Positions 41,230 to 48,836 of a stretch of 64,000 nucleotides of DNA are shown one piece after another. Made by a program: the position numbers and the translations under genes. The stretch comes from an uncultured Lachnospiraceae bacterium (GTDB taxonomy: Bacteria > Bacillota > Clostridia > Lachnospirales > Lachnospiraceae). Location of the stretch: positions 62,001 through 126,000 of the forward strand of contig CANQVH010000002.1 in NCBI GenBank assembly GCA_947627245.1. The letters are read 5' to 3'. Numbering within the stretch: the first letter of the stretch is position 1; every line of letters starts with the position of its first letter. The notes below the pieces were generated by a model. The model saw nothing but the letters and a program-made list of their open reading frames with translations, had not been told where the DNA came from and ran no database searches.

Positions 41230-42108
41230 ATGCGATCTGATACCATTATTGCATTTTGTCTTGCTGCATTAGCGATCCTGTTCCTGATGCTGACCCTGTC
41301 CTCGCTTGCCTATGAGATGCTTACAAAAAAAAGGACACTTGGCGGTTCAGAAGAAACAGACGACTGGCTGTTTAAAAACTTCCATGAAGCCATATTTACT
41401 ACCTTCTATAAAGATGCGAAATCGGAGAAGCTTGGCGGGATCGATGGAAAAGAATATGCCAGATACTGCAGGCTGCTGCATAGAAAAAATGATTTCCATT
41501 CTGCTGTGGCTAAAAGGATAGAAGGAATTATACTGTTCCTTATCTGTCTCTGTCTTGCATGGATAACATCATCCAACATACTGCTTACAGTTGTTTTTGC
41601 TGCCGTTGGACTGGCCGCTGTCGCCGTATTATATATCATGCCGTACAGTGACCTGAAAAACAAGGCTGACGAAAGGCTGTTCAGAATAAAGGATGATCTG
41701 CCAAGATACCTGTCCCTGCTTGAAAAAGCAATGGATATGCCGATTGACAAGGCAATGCTATTGACCGCATCCAAGTTCAAATCGCCGTTGTCAGAGGATA
41801 TCATGGACAGCATAAACAAGGTATCGCTTGGAGCGGACGGATGGCAGTCTACATTGGTAGACCTTGCACATACGTACGATATAGACGTCTTCAGCGACCT
41901 CATTCTTGAGATCATCAATGCTTATGAACAGGGAATAAACATACGGCCGCTGATTACAAGGAAGTCTTACGAAGTGGAGCAGGACCGGCTATATGCCGTG
42001 GAAGCCCACGACGCTAAGATAAAGACACTTATTTACCTGCCTATCATCGGGCTCAAGATCCTGCCGCTTATGGCGATGATCTGCCTGCCCATGCTGGGCG
42101 GACTATAA
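41230..42108 (+). CDS. tadC: TadC-like inner-membrane platform protein
   Basis: A 292-residue protein. A GTG at 41221 lies within the ribosome site GGGAGGTGA, so ATG 41230 is taken as the start. The protein has the same GspF-type organisation as TadB: an N-terminal helix (IIAFCLAALAILFLMLTLSS), a central pair (IILFLICLCLAWITSSNILL), a helical domain (DLPRYLSLLEKAMDMPIDKA, LILEIINAYEQGINIRPLIT) and a C-terminal membrane segment (IYLPIIGLKILPLMAMICL). It completes the TadB/TadC platform and lies 14 bases after tadB. Confidence 0.88.
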   Translation: MRSDTIIAFCLAALAILFLMLTLSSLAYEMLTKKRTLGGSEETDDWLFKNFHEAIFTTFYKDAKSEKLGGIDGKEYARYCRLLHRKNDFHSAVAKRIEGIILFLICLCLAWITSSNILLTVVFAAVGLAAVAVLYIMPYSDLKNKADERLFRIKDDLPRYLSLLEKAMDMPIDKAMLLTASKFKSPLSEDIMDSINKVSLGADGWQSTLVDLAHTYDIDVFSDLILEIINAYEQGINIRPLITRKSYEVEQDRLYAVEAHDAKIKTLIYLPIIGLKILPLMAMICLPMLGGL

Positions 42109-42126
42109 AAAGAAAGGAGAGTTGCT

Positions 42127-42324
42127 ATGAAAAAGTTCTTTAACAGTTTCATTAAGGAAGAAGACGGGATCGAAACGATTGAATTCATTGGGCTGGTTGC
42201 GGTTGCAGCGGTAATGATTGGTGTGATCATTGCTATAGCTGGGAAAATGGGTGATGCAGCAGATACTGCCCAAGGTCAACTGACCCAGCAATTAACCGAA
42301 TTAGGCAAAATTGGGCAAACTTGA
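42127..42324 (+). CDS. flp: Flp-type prepilin 1
   Basis: 65 residues with the class III (Flp) prepilin signature: a short charged leader MKKFFNSFIKEEDG, predicted cleavage after Gly, mature start IETIEF with Glu at position 5, then a hydrophobic helix IGLVAVAAVMIGVIIAIA and a short polar tail rich in Gln/Thr. It should be processed by the adjacent prepilin peptidase and assembled by TadA/B/C into thin pili. GAAAGGAGAG precedes the start. Confidence 0.88.
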   Translation: MKKFFNSFIKEEDGIETIEFIGLVAVAAVMIGVIIAIAGKMGDAADTAQGQLTQQLTELGKIGQT

Positions 42325-42374
42325 TCAGGCTGCTTTGATTGTTTTATTAGAAGTATCCGATAAGGAGGCGGGAT

Positions 42375-42530
42375 ATGCATTACGTGAAAGCATTTTTTCT
42401 AAACGATGAGGGCGTGGAGACAATGGAGTGGCTTGCCATTGTAGTTGTAGCAGCAGTCCTGATCGGGATTGCTGTTGCCTGTGGGGATAAGATCAAAACA
42501 AAATTGTCAAATGCCGTCTCGTACATTTAA
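42375..42530 (+). CDS. Flp-type prepilin 2
   Basis: A 51-residue gene with AAGGAGG eight bases before ATG 42375. The leader MHYVKAFFLNDEG is followed by the mature start VETMEWLAIVVVAAVLIGIA, again with Glu at position 5 after the Gly cleavage site, and a short Lys-rich tail. The cleavage region and helix match pilin 1 while the tails differ, so this is a second pilin or a minor pilin. A terminator follows directly, ending the first Tad transcription unit. Confidence 0.85.
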   Translation: MHYVKAFFLNDEGVETMEWLAIVVVAAVLIGIAVACGDKIKTKLSNAVSYI

Positions 42531-42532
42531 AA

Positions 42533-42565
42533 GAAGCCCGGATGCTGCTGTATCCGGGCTTTTTC
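42533..42565 (+). terminator. Intrinsic terminator after the pilin genes
   Basis: AGCCCGGAT / ATCCGGGCT perfect 9-base stem with TTTTT. It splits the Tad cluster into two transcription units. Confidence 0.88.
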
Positions 42566-42594
42566 TGACCTTTTTCTTTGAAAAAGACATATTA
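42566..42594 (+). promoter_or_regulatory. Element-type promoter (TGACC-16-ACATATTA)
   Basis: TGACC (42566-42570), 16 bases, ACATATTA (42587-42594). It starts the second Tad unit directly after the terminator. Confidence 0.72.
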
Positions 42595-42619
42595 GGACAA
42601 ATACAAAGGAGGGTTTTTC

Positions 42620-43084
42620 ATGATCAATTATTCTCTGATCTTTGTAACCATTGTCTTATCAGTTGCCGCCACCACGGACATGATCTGTCTGAAAGTACCG
42701 AACAAACTTACATTCCCTGCAATGGCATTGGGGCTGCTTCTGTGCAGGTTCCCATTCACTTCAGAATCGAGACTCCGGCTGCTTTGGTGTATTGTGTTTT
42801 TCATTATCGGGTATTTTCGGATCATGGGAATGGGAGACCTGAAACTGTGTATGTCTGTCATCTGTCTGCGGGGAATCGGTGAAACATGGAAGATGATGCT
42901 GTTTGCAGCTTGTGCAATGTTTTTTTATTGTCTTGTATCTGAGCCGAACCAGACAAAACTCTATGTGAAAAGCCTGTTCCGGTCATTTGTATATCATACA
43001 AAGCCCATAAGTGACTCTGACTCAGTCTATCCGTTCGCTTTGTTTCTGGCGATTGGATACGGATTCAACTTTATCATAAGCTAG
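42620..43084 (+). CDS. tadV: Prepilin peptidase (A24 family, TadV/CpaA-like), copy 1
   Basis: A 154-residue integral membrane protein with the two aspartates of A24 peptidases: Asp in AATTDMICLKVPNKLTFP (about residue 20) and Asp in the GxGD motif IMGMGDLKLCMS (about 74). Hydrophobic helices surround both. It cleaves the Flp leaders after Gly. The active site and length fit TadV rather than the larger bifunctional PilD. GGAGG precedes the start and tadE-like genes follow. A second enzyme of the same type is at 49705. Confidence 0.88.
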   Translation: MINYSLIFVTIVLSVAATTDMICLKVPNKLTFPAMALGLLLCRFPFTSESRLRLLWCIVFFIIGYFRIMGMGDLKLCMSVICLRGIGETWKMMLFAACAMFFYCLVSEPNQTKLYVKSLFRSFVYHTKPISDSDSVYPFALFLAIGYGFNFIIS

Positions 43085-43096
43085 GAGGACCTCCAT

Positions 43097-43543
43097 ATGT
43101 CATTCTGGAAAAAAGGAAGCGGCGAAGTGTTTGGTTTCCTGTGCGTATCTCCCATCATGGTTGTGCTTATTATGCTTCTCATTTGTATCGTACAGATGGG
43201 AGCACTTAAGGAAAAACTGGAATATACTGCTTACGTGGCGTGCCGGGCAGCAGTAGTATCGGATACTCTTTCCGATGCAAGGAAAGCTGCAAAAGAGGTT
43301 GCCGAGGCTGACCTTCGAAGCTATTCGGCGGATTACGTAGGGAATATCACGGTCAAGCTTGAGTATCCTTCTGGGGTTGACCACAAATGGGAAAAGGGAA
43401 ATTACATCCAGTGTACGGTTGCAGTCAAGGCAGACCCTGCAGGGGCAGGGCTAAAGCTTGGACGCGTGAAAAGCCGGATTGTCATGGCAATCGAGAAACC
43501 GGACAAAGCACAGGGGAGGGACTTTGATGACGAAGAGAATTGA
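43097..43543 (+). CDS. TadE-like pseudopilin 1
   Basis: A 148-residue protein with a short basic start MSFWKKGSGEVFGF and a single N-terminal membrane helix (FLCVSPIMVVLIMLLICIVQ). The extracytoplasmic domain contains KLEYTAYVACRAAVVS, a motif of regularly spaced Ala/Cys typical for TadE/TadF proteins, then a beta-rich end. Such pseudopilins are processed like pilins and initiate pilus assembly. AGGAGG precedes the start. It overlaps the next, similar gene by 17 bases. The two products share the KKGxGE start, FLC, KL/RLEYTAY and KWEKG patterns, evidence of duplication. Confidence 0.8.
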   Translation: MSFWKKGSGEVFGFLCVSPIMVVLIMLLICIVQMGALKEKLEYTAYVACRAAVVSDTLSDARKAAKEVAEADLRSYSADYVGNITVKLEYPSGVDHKWEKGNYIQCTVAVKADPAGAGLKLGRVKSRIVMAIEKPDKAQGRDFDDEEN

Positions 43544-44012
43544 TTGGAAAAAGGGCGGGGGAGAAATAGTCGGGTTCCTTTGTATCACTCCGATTATCAT
43601 ATTTATGCTTGCGGTCCTCATTACCACGGTCCAGCTCGGGAGCCTGAAGGAACGTCTTGAGTATACGGCATACAAGGCATGCAGACAGGCCGTTGTATGT
43701 AAGGACGAGGATGATGACGGTAATTATATGGATGATGCAAAAAAAATAGCAAAAAAGACCGCAAAAGCAGAGCTGAAGAACTCGCCCGAAACGATTGTTG
43801 CCAGCTCGATTAAAACAAAATTAGAGCTGGTTCAGGTAGAAGGGGAAGACGACGTGAAATGGGAAAAGGGAAGGTATGTAAAATGTACGGTTTCTGTAAA
43901 AGCAAAAGCGCCACTGGCATTCATGAGCGGCAAAAAATATGCGTCGATCGTGATGATGATAGAATCCCCAGCCAATGAAGGTGGGGACTATCCTTGGTTC
44001 CGGGACATGTGA
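43527..44012 (+). CDS. TadE-like pseudopilin 2
   Basis: 161 residues from ATG 43527 (GGGAGGG upstream), with the frame overlapping the preceding gene. MTKRIDWKKGGGEIVGFLC is followed by the membrane helix ITPIIIFMLAVLITTVQLG, then LKERLEYTAYKACRQAVV and a Lys/Asp-rich domain with VKWEKGRYVKCTVSVKAK. It is a clear paralogue of the previous protein. The pair corresponds to the TadE/TadF position of other Tad loci. Confidence 0.8.
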   Translation: MTKRIDWKKGGGEIVGFLCITPIIIFMLAVLITTVQLGSLKERLEYTAYKACRQAVVCKDEDDDGNYMDDAKKIAKKTAKAELKNSPETIVASSIKTKLELVQVEGEDDVKWEKGRYVKCTVSVKAKAPLAFMSGKKYASIVMMIESPANEGGDYPWFRDM

Positions 44013-44028
44013 GAAAGGGGCTTTATTT

Positions 44029-45564
44029 ATGAGAATAAATTGGAAAAAAGGGAGCTCCACGGTGGTAGTGTACATCGCGTTCATGTGGATAATTGTACTT
44101 GCAGCAGTTCTGTTTATCGAGTATTTCAACATGTTTTCCCATATTGGGAAAGCCCAGTTGTATGCAGACCTTGTTGCTGATGGTTCGGCGTTCATTGGGA
44201 ATAACGGCTGGGGACTTGATAAGGATGAAGCAAAGGACGCAAAAAAGAAGCTGACCAATTATAATAAAACTTATTTTGATGATACGACCGTATCAATCGG
44301 GTTCAGCCATACTGCAGAGGATAATGCCACTGATGATACCCTAGACGATACCGTAGATGCAAAAGCTAAACTCAAAACCAGCATGGTGACTGAGGACACG
44401 AAGATAACGAAAACAAAAAAGGCAAGTACACAGATTACATATTCTGGCGGTATGAGGATTGTGTTGGAGGCATGGAAGCATACCTATAATTTCCTCCATT
44501 CCGAAAACGGTCAGACATGGTATCTGTGGGGAGGCGGACATTCAGAGGATGGAAACTGGGAGCAGTTTGCAGATTGTTCAGGTTTTGTATGCGGGGTATA
44601 CAGAAAATGCGGGTACAATGTGCCGCCTATGGTTACCGGTGAACTGGAGCGTATGGGAACACTTGTAGGAACCGGATATAGCGCGCTGGAGGATGCAAGG
44701 CCCGGCGATATCATCCTCTATTGGAGTAATTCGTTCGGTTCATCTACGCATGTCGGGATTTATGCCGGCAAGCATAACGGCACGCATTACCAGGTACACT
44801 GCAGCGGAAATTCTGGTATGACTTTTGCAACCATAGCTGGACGTGGACCATCCAGCGGGGCAATTCTTGCTCCCGTAAGCTCTGGAAGGCCGAAGATCAT
44901 GATACGCAGGCTCGTAAACGACGAGGCAAAAGCATACGAGACACCGTATGTTGTAATCCCAGGGTTGTCAAGGAACCAGACAATTATATACCTTACCCTG
45001 TCGTCCCTCGGGTACAGCAACGAAGTGATTGCTGCGATCATGGGGAACTTTGCTGCTGAAGGCATGAGCAGCCCAATCGTGCGGGAAGGATCCACTAGCG
45101 AGACTAACCCTTGGAACACGACATATGCCGAACAGCTTAAGAATCATCAAATATCTAAGATTGCATTTGTAAAGGAAGGCTGGGATCGTTTTGAATATAA
45201 CGGACACCCGAGAAGCGAAGGATACGGGATTGCACAATGGACAACCACTGAAGTTGATAATGTAATGGAACAAAGAAAGGCAAAATTATGGGACTTCTCA
45301 AACGGGCAGGTGTACGATCTGTCCTTCCAGATTGGCTTTGTCGCATATGAACTTGAGCAATGCAATGTATGGGAGAATGTTAAGGCCTCCGCCGCACCGG
45401 AACAATACAAAAACGCAAGCTATGCTGATTTCCTGAACTGCAAAGATCCGGGTGAAGGTGCAAAAATGTTCCTGACGCATTTTGAAGGCGTCTGGGACGG
45501 AACAGATGAAAAGCGTGCCAACTATGCAAAACAGATATACAGTGCAATACGGAATTTTGAATAA
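44029..45564 (+). CDS. TadE-like pseudopilin fused to NlpC/P60 and lysozyme-like domains
   Basis: A 511-residue protein starting MRINWKKGSSTVVVYIAFMW, the same basic leader and membrane helix as the two TadE-like proteins. A 100-residue TadE-like part follows. Then comes an NlpC/P60 endopeptidase domain: FADCSGFVCGVYRKCGY with Cys about 182, ARPGDIILYW, STHVGIYAGKHNG with His about 240, and YQVHCSGN. The C-terminal domain (about 325-511) resembles phage tail lysozymes: QTIIYLTLSSLGYSNEVIAA, MGNFAAEGMSS (candidate catalytic Glu about 344), GYGIAQWTT. Conjugation systems use CwlT/VirB1-type proteins with the same two activities. Here they are tethered to a pilus-type anchor. Start ATG 44029, AAGGGG upstream; a terminator ends the operon. 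Confidence 0.85.
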   Translation: MRINWKKGSSTVVVYIAFMWIIVLAAVLFIEYFNMFSHIGKAQLYADLVADGSAFIGNNGWGLDKDEAKDAKKKLTNYNKTYFDDTTVSIGFSHTAEDNATDDTLDDTVDAKAKLKTSMVTEDTKITKTKKASTQITYSGGMRIVLEAWKHTYNFLHSENGQTWYLWGGGHSEDGNWEQFADCSGFVCGVYRKCGYNVPPMVTGELERMGTLVGTGYSALEDARPGDIILYWSNSFGSSTHVGIYAGKHNGTHYQVHCSGNSGMTFATIAGRGPSSGAILAPVSSGRPKIMIRRLVNDEAKAYETPYVVIPGLSRNQTIIYLTLSSLGYSNEVIAAIMGNFAAEGMSSPIVREGSTSETNPWNTTYAEQLKNHQISKIAFVKEGWDRFEYNGHPRSEGYGIAQWTTTEVDNVMEQRKAKLWDFSNGQVYDLSFQIGFVAYELEQCNVWENVKASAAPEQYKNASYADFLNCKDPGEGAKMFLTHFEGVWDGTDEKRANYAKQIYSAIRNFE

Positions 45565-45586
45565 AAGGCCGATAAGGCCTTTTTTT
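45563..45586 (+). terminator. Intrinsic terminator ending the Tad cluster
   Basis: AAAGGCC-GATAA-GGCCTTT followed by TTTT, overlapping the stop codon of the hydrolase fusion. Confidence 0.85.
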
Positions 45587-45608
45587 CATTGGGCTGATTA
45601 TCAGGATT

Positions 45609-45616
45609 ACATATTG
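45609..45616 (+). promoter_or_regulatory. ACATATTG motif
   Basis: The octamer lies 36 bases before ATG 45652. The partner position carries ATTGG, a poor match. Confidence 0.5.
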
Positions 45617-45651
45617 AAAATGAAACAGAATCAGGAAGAAAGGAGTTTACA

Positions 45652-45873
45652 ATGAAACATTTAACCCTTTTATTCTGCAAGGTTTTATCCGGCGTTTGCC
45701 AGCAGGGCTTTATTACCGCTAACCGGAAGAACATGCTTCTTAAAGCATGGCAGGAAGCCATGGCATCTCTGGATAAAAAAATGCTGAGGAACTTGCTGTA
45801 TGAGCTGTCGTCCATCAACATCAATAAAGTATGGAAGGCTGAACTCAACAGCGCATTAGAAGAATTGAATTAA
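45652..45873 (+). CDS. Small helical protein
   Basis: 73 residues, basic and all-helical by composition (NRKNMLLKAWQEAMASLDKK, LRNLLYELSSININKVWKAE). No signal peptide: the N-terminal hydrophobic part (LTLLFCKVLSGVC) is too short and lacks a basic start. GAAAGGAG precedes the ATG. It is first in a four-gene operon of unknown proteins. No family is recognised. Confidence 0.6.
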   Translation: MKHLTLLFCKVLSGVCQQGFITANRKNMLLKAWQEAMASLDKKMLRNLLYELSSININKVWKAELNSALEELN

Positions 45874-45887
45874 AAGGAGGAACAAAT

Positions 45888-47120
45888 ATGAACGGTATGT
45901 ACACCAAGGACTGCCTTCTGGACTCATGGGAGGTAAATGGAAGCAAGGATAAAAACGAGTTGTACAAGCTGCTGGAGGATCTGTCAGATGCAACCGATGT
46001 AATCAGACTCAGGTCGGATAACATCCAGATGTTCACCGTGAGGGATATTTCAGAGAAATCTCTGAACGGCTATCTCCACACAGCCAACGGGACTGCAAAC
46101 ACATGCATCCCGATGTTAAGCATAGTTGATGAGCATGGGGCAACCGAGGATCTCCTTAGGGAGACATGCAAGGAAAGCTACATGCTCATTAGGCTTGGGA
46201 ACGAGTATTTCTTCACGACAAAACATGTCCTGAAAACCCTGTCCCAGAGGGCGGGAAGCGCCATGGGCGATTTCGCCCTGAGAAATGAACTGAAAATCCG
46301 TTTCCCACGCGATTCCGGCTACGTCGCTTATATGAGCGTCGTACCAAGCGAATGCAGCATCATGTACAGGAAATCCGGAAATGCAAAAAAGATTTATGCT
46401 GTCTTCTCGGACCGTTACAAGATGCTAGAGCAGTATCCTTTGATCAGGCAGATGATCGAAGGATTCGAAAAGGAAATGGGGGCTTCTGACTTGGTATACT
46501 ACAGCGTGAATAATTTCATGACTGAAGTGTACATTGAGTTTCCAGAAAAGGCAAAGGACTTCCAGCGGGTATATGCGCTTCCGAGCGAAGTGGTTCCGGG
46601 AATCCTGATCAGGATTTCCGACTCGGGAGACTCATCGTTTTTCATTAACGGTACCACACGTCTGAACAGGACCGTGATCTATGTCCCGGAGTCCGAATAT
46701 TCGAGAAAGCACACAGAGAATGCGAGTATAGAGGATATCTTTCGTTTTGTAGGGAATTCCGTTTTCGCGGCGTATACAAAAATGCCGGAACGGTTCATGG
46801 AACTGCTCCAGATACCAATCAATGATCCGGTTAAGTATATTCGCGCTGTGGGAAAATCCATCGATCTCAGGAAGATCACCGGGGCAGCAGCAGAAACAAA
46901 GCTGATTGAAAGCCTTGTTGAATCTGTCAATCCGTCTATGCAGTATACTGCATATGACATCGCAACCATGTACATCGAAGCGGGCGCTGACCTTGAATGG
47001 GTAGATGTACAAGATAAGAATGGAGGACAGTCGCGCAGAAAGCGTAATTCGGACGCTTTATCAAAGCTCAAGAATTGCCTGACAAAAGCTGCCTTCTTCA
47101 ATTTCGAAAAGGTGTCATGA
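45888..47120 (+). CDS. Uncharacterised 410-residue protein
   Basis: A soluble alpha/beta protein. Features visible are LLEDLSDATDVIRLRSDNIQ near the start, FFTTKHVLKTLSQRAGSAMG (about 110), RVYALPSEVVPGILIRISDS with NGTTRLNRTVIYVP (about 230-265), and a basic end QSRRKRNSDALSKLKNCLTK. The middle region, which places a ligand-like loop between strands, is reminiscent of DUF932-type plasmid and phage proteins, but I cannot confirm it. AAAAGGAGG precedes the start. It overlaps the following gene by ATGA, so translation is coupled. Confidence 0.65.
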   Translation: MNGMYTKDCLLDSWEVNGSKDKNELYKLLEDLSDATDVIRLRSDNIQMFTVRDISEKSLNGYLHTANGTANTCIPMLSIVDEHGATEDLLRETCKESYMLIRLGNEYFFTTKHVLKTLSQRAGSAMGDFALRNELKIRFPRDSGYVAYMSVVPSECSIMYRKSGNAKKIYAVFSDRYKMLEQYPLIRQMIEGFEKEMGASDLVYYSVNNFMTEVYIEFPEKAKDFQRVYALPSEVVPGILIRISDSGDSSFFINGTTRLNRTVIYVPESEYSRKHTENASIEDIFRFVGNSVFAAYTKMPERFMELLQIPINDPVKYIRAVGKSIDLRKITGAAAETKLIESLVESVNPSMQYTAYDIATMYIEAGADLEWVDVQDKNGGQSRRKRNSDALSKLKNCLTKAAFFNFEKVS

Positions 47121-47668
47121 AACGAAAAATCAATGGCGTCCTTCTTATGGAGGGCGTCATAAAGAAAGTAAACTTTCTGTCCAAAAACGAGAAGGCGGTT
47201 GTAACATTTGAGGATGGAACAGAAGTAGAATTCCGGAATGCAAAAAAGAACCGAGCGGATCACGTCCGAAAGCTGCAGCTTGCATCTGGTGAACATGTAA
47301 TCGCCATTGGCGCCCATAGCGACAAGAATCCGTTATATGTTTTTGGCTATGATATTCAAAGAAAAGGAAAGCTTTCGAATGAAGGCTATTCCGTTATGCT
47401 GGGGAGGGTGAAAAACCTTGTCAAAATGAAATCGGCATGCATGCTTTACATGGAAGAGAATAAAAAACAGGCAATCATTAAAACTGATCCAAATATGTCC
47501 AGATGCATTGAGGTGGGTGATGAAATCGCCTGCATCTGTTTCCAGAATTTGTATCAGGAATGTGCCAGCCCATGCGAGAACTGGGATATCTCTAAATGCG
47601 AATGCTGCCAGAAAAAGAAATCTGACATGCGTTTTACAGCCCTTGATATAGAAAGGAGAATCTCTTGA
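47117..47668 (+). CDS. OB-like protein with a cysteine-rich C-terminus
   Basis: 183 residues from ATG 47117, which overlaps the previous stop. The N-terminal 130 residues contain two similar strand-rich units (LLMEGVIKKVNFLSKNEKAV, then GYSVMLGRVKNLVKMKSACM), in the manner of tandem OB folds. The C-terminal part is rich in cysteine (CICFQ, ECASPCENWDISKCECCQKKK across about 150-172), a probable zinc site. It is the third protein in the window combining OB-like strands with cysteine clusters. A single-stranded nucleic-acid-binding role is a reasonable guess only. Confidence 0.6.
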   Translation: MKRKINGVLLMEGVIKKVNFLSKNEKAVVTFEDGTEVEFRNAKKNRADHVRKLQLASGEHVIAIGAHSDKNPLYVFGYDIQRKGKLSNEGYSVMLGRVKNLVKMKSACMLYMEENKKQAIIKTDPNMSRCIEVGDEIACICFQNLYQECASPCENWDISKCECCQKKKSDMRFTALDIERRIS

Positions 47669-48720
47669 TGGAAGGAAATAAGATCAAGTTAAAAAGCTGC
47701 AGGCTCAATAAGGAGCTGGAAGTTGAAGTATATCAGAAGGACGATGTCCTCATCATCAGGCATACATCACTCGAAGAGATATACTGGAAGATGGATGACG
47801 CGGAAAGACCAAGGATGACGATAGATACACTCGATCTGAGAAAGCTTCCCGGTATACCTGCGATGTTTGCCGTAAAATGCAGACTCAATGACCCGGTAGG
47901 CGGCTACTGTATTGAGCAGATTGGAGAGATGCTTTGTTCAAATTGGCAGTACGCTTCACAGATCACACGGGATTTCCCGCTGACCATATGCAAGAATCAA
48001 GCTTTCGACCGGGCATTTGTCCGGTATCTGCAGCTTGATATCAGCGGATTCAAGGCAATCTCGCTATATTCGGACTCGGAAATCGCAATTACGCCCGATC
48101 TTACTCCATGCGCAAATGTGCAGGAGCAGGAAGGTATCGATGCCCAGCAGGCAGAAGTAACAGCAAATCCCGTTGTGGACACACAAGAAGTGAAAACGCA
48201 ACAGGCCGCCAATAAGGTGAGTCCCATGCCGGACACACAAGACACGGACAACCTGCCTGACAACGCTTATGGTATCTGGGCTGGCATGAATGCCGGATAC
48301 GAAGATACAGGGTTTGTGCAGACACCTGCCTATAGACTGGACAATGCGCAGGCTTCTGCGGCTTCCGATGGCGTCGCATCGCCATTCCCTTGGAATTCAC
48401 AGAATCCGATGCCTCAGCATCAGGTAATGCCGGACAATATTCAGATGCCTGAGTATCAGACTGGAGAACCGGCTGCAAACCTTCAAATACCCGGCAGTGC
48501 TCCAAGGGTGTTGGCTGTGTATGAGGTAGGCTTTGACATTGGGACGGGGAAAACTACCGTAGTCACAAATGCAGGACAGGTTTTCTATGACCCGTTCACC
48601 GGGGCATGGACGTCTGCCGACGTCTATCTCTATGACGTGGACCTGAACGACCTTTACGGCAAGGCTTCATCCCTTATCGGAAAGGATCTTAAGGATTACA
48701 ACGGTCCTTCGTTGCCGTAA
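47668..48720 (+). CDS. Uncharacterised protein with a Gln/Pro-rich linker
   Basis: 350 residues from ATG 47668, which overlaps the preceding stop (TGATG) and follows GAAAGGAG. Residues 1-145 form a compact strand-rich domain (EVEVYQKDDVLIIRHTSLEE, ITRDFPLTICKNQAFD). About 150-270 is a Gln/Pro/Ala-rich disordered linker (QAEVTANPVVDTQEVKTQQA, QHQVMPDNIQMPEYQ). A final 75-residue domain begins YEVGFDIGTGKTTVVTNAG. The DIGTGKTT string looks like a P-loop or actin phosphate-1 motif, but it sits in a short domain without the remaining motifs, so ATP binding is doubtful. It is last in the operon, followed by a terminator. Confidence 0.6.
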   Translation: MEGNKIKLKSCRLNKELEVEVYQKDDVLIIRHTSLEEIYWKMDDAERPRMTIDTLDLRKLPGIPAMFAVKCRLNDPVGGYCIEQIGEMLCSNWQYASQITRDFPLTICKNQAFDRAFVRYLQLDISGFKAISLYSDSEIAITPDLTPCANVQEQEGIDAQQAEVTANPVVDTQEVKTQQAANKVSPMPDTQDTDNLPDNAYGIWAGMNAGYEDTGFVQTPAYRLDNAQASAASDGVASPFPWNSQNPMPQHQVMPDNIQMPEYQTGEPAANLQIPGSAPRVLAVYEVGFDIGTGKTTVVTNAGQVFYDPFTGAWTSADVYLYDVDLNDLYGKASSLIGKDLKDYNGPSLP

Positions 48721-48733
48721 TGTTTCATGAAAG

Positions 48734-48758
48734 AAAAGGGCCATTTGGCCTTTTTCTT
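48734..48758 (+). terminator. Intrinsic terminator
   Basis: AAAAGG(G)CCA-TT-TGGCCTTTTT stem with one bulged G and a T-rich tail. Confidence 0.75.
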
Positions 48759-48786
48759 TTCTAATATAGGATCTGGTATGAAAATA

Positions 48787-48815
48787 TGCCAAAAATCTGT
48801 TGATTTTACATTTTA
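48787..48815 (+). promoter_or_regulatory. Element-type promoter (TGCCA-16-ACATTTTA)
   Basis: TGCCA (48787-48791), 16 bases, ACATTTTA (48808-48815), a one-base variant of the octamer with the partner element in phase. It reads into the exonuclease gene. Confidence 0.6.
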
Positions 48816-48836
48816 TAAACGAAGGAGGGTTGTGAC

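Noticed and set aside
44437-44444. ACATATTC octamer
   Set aside because: Within the TadE-hydrolase fusion gene, mid-gene. A further coding match (ACATATTT, 59998-60005) in the CAP gene was set aside for the same reason.
47668-48720. ATPase assignment from the string DIGTGKTT
   Set aside because: The string sits in a short C-terminal domain without Walker B or other motifs; insufficient for an ATPase call.
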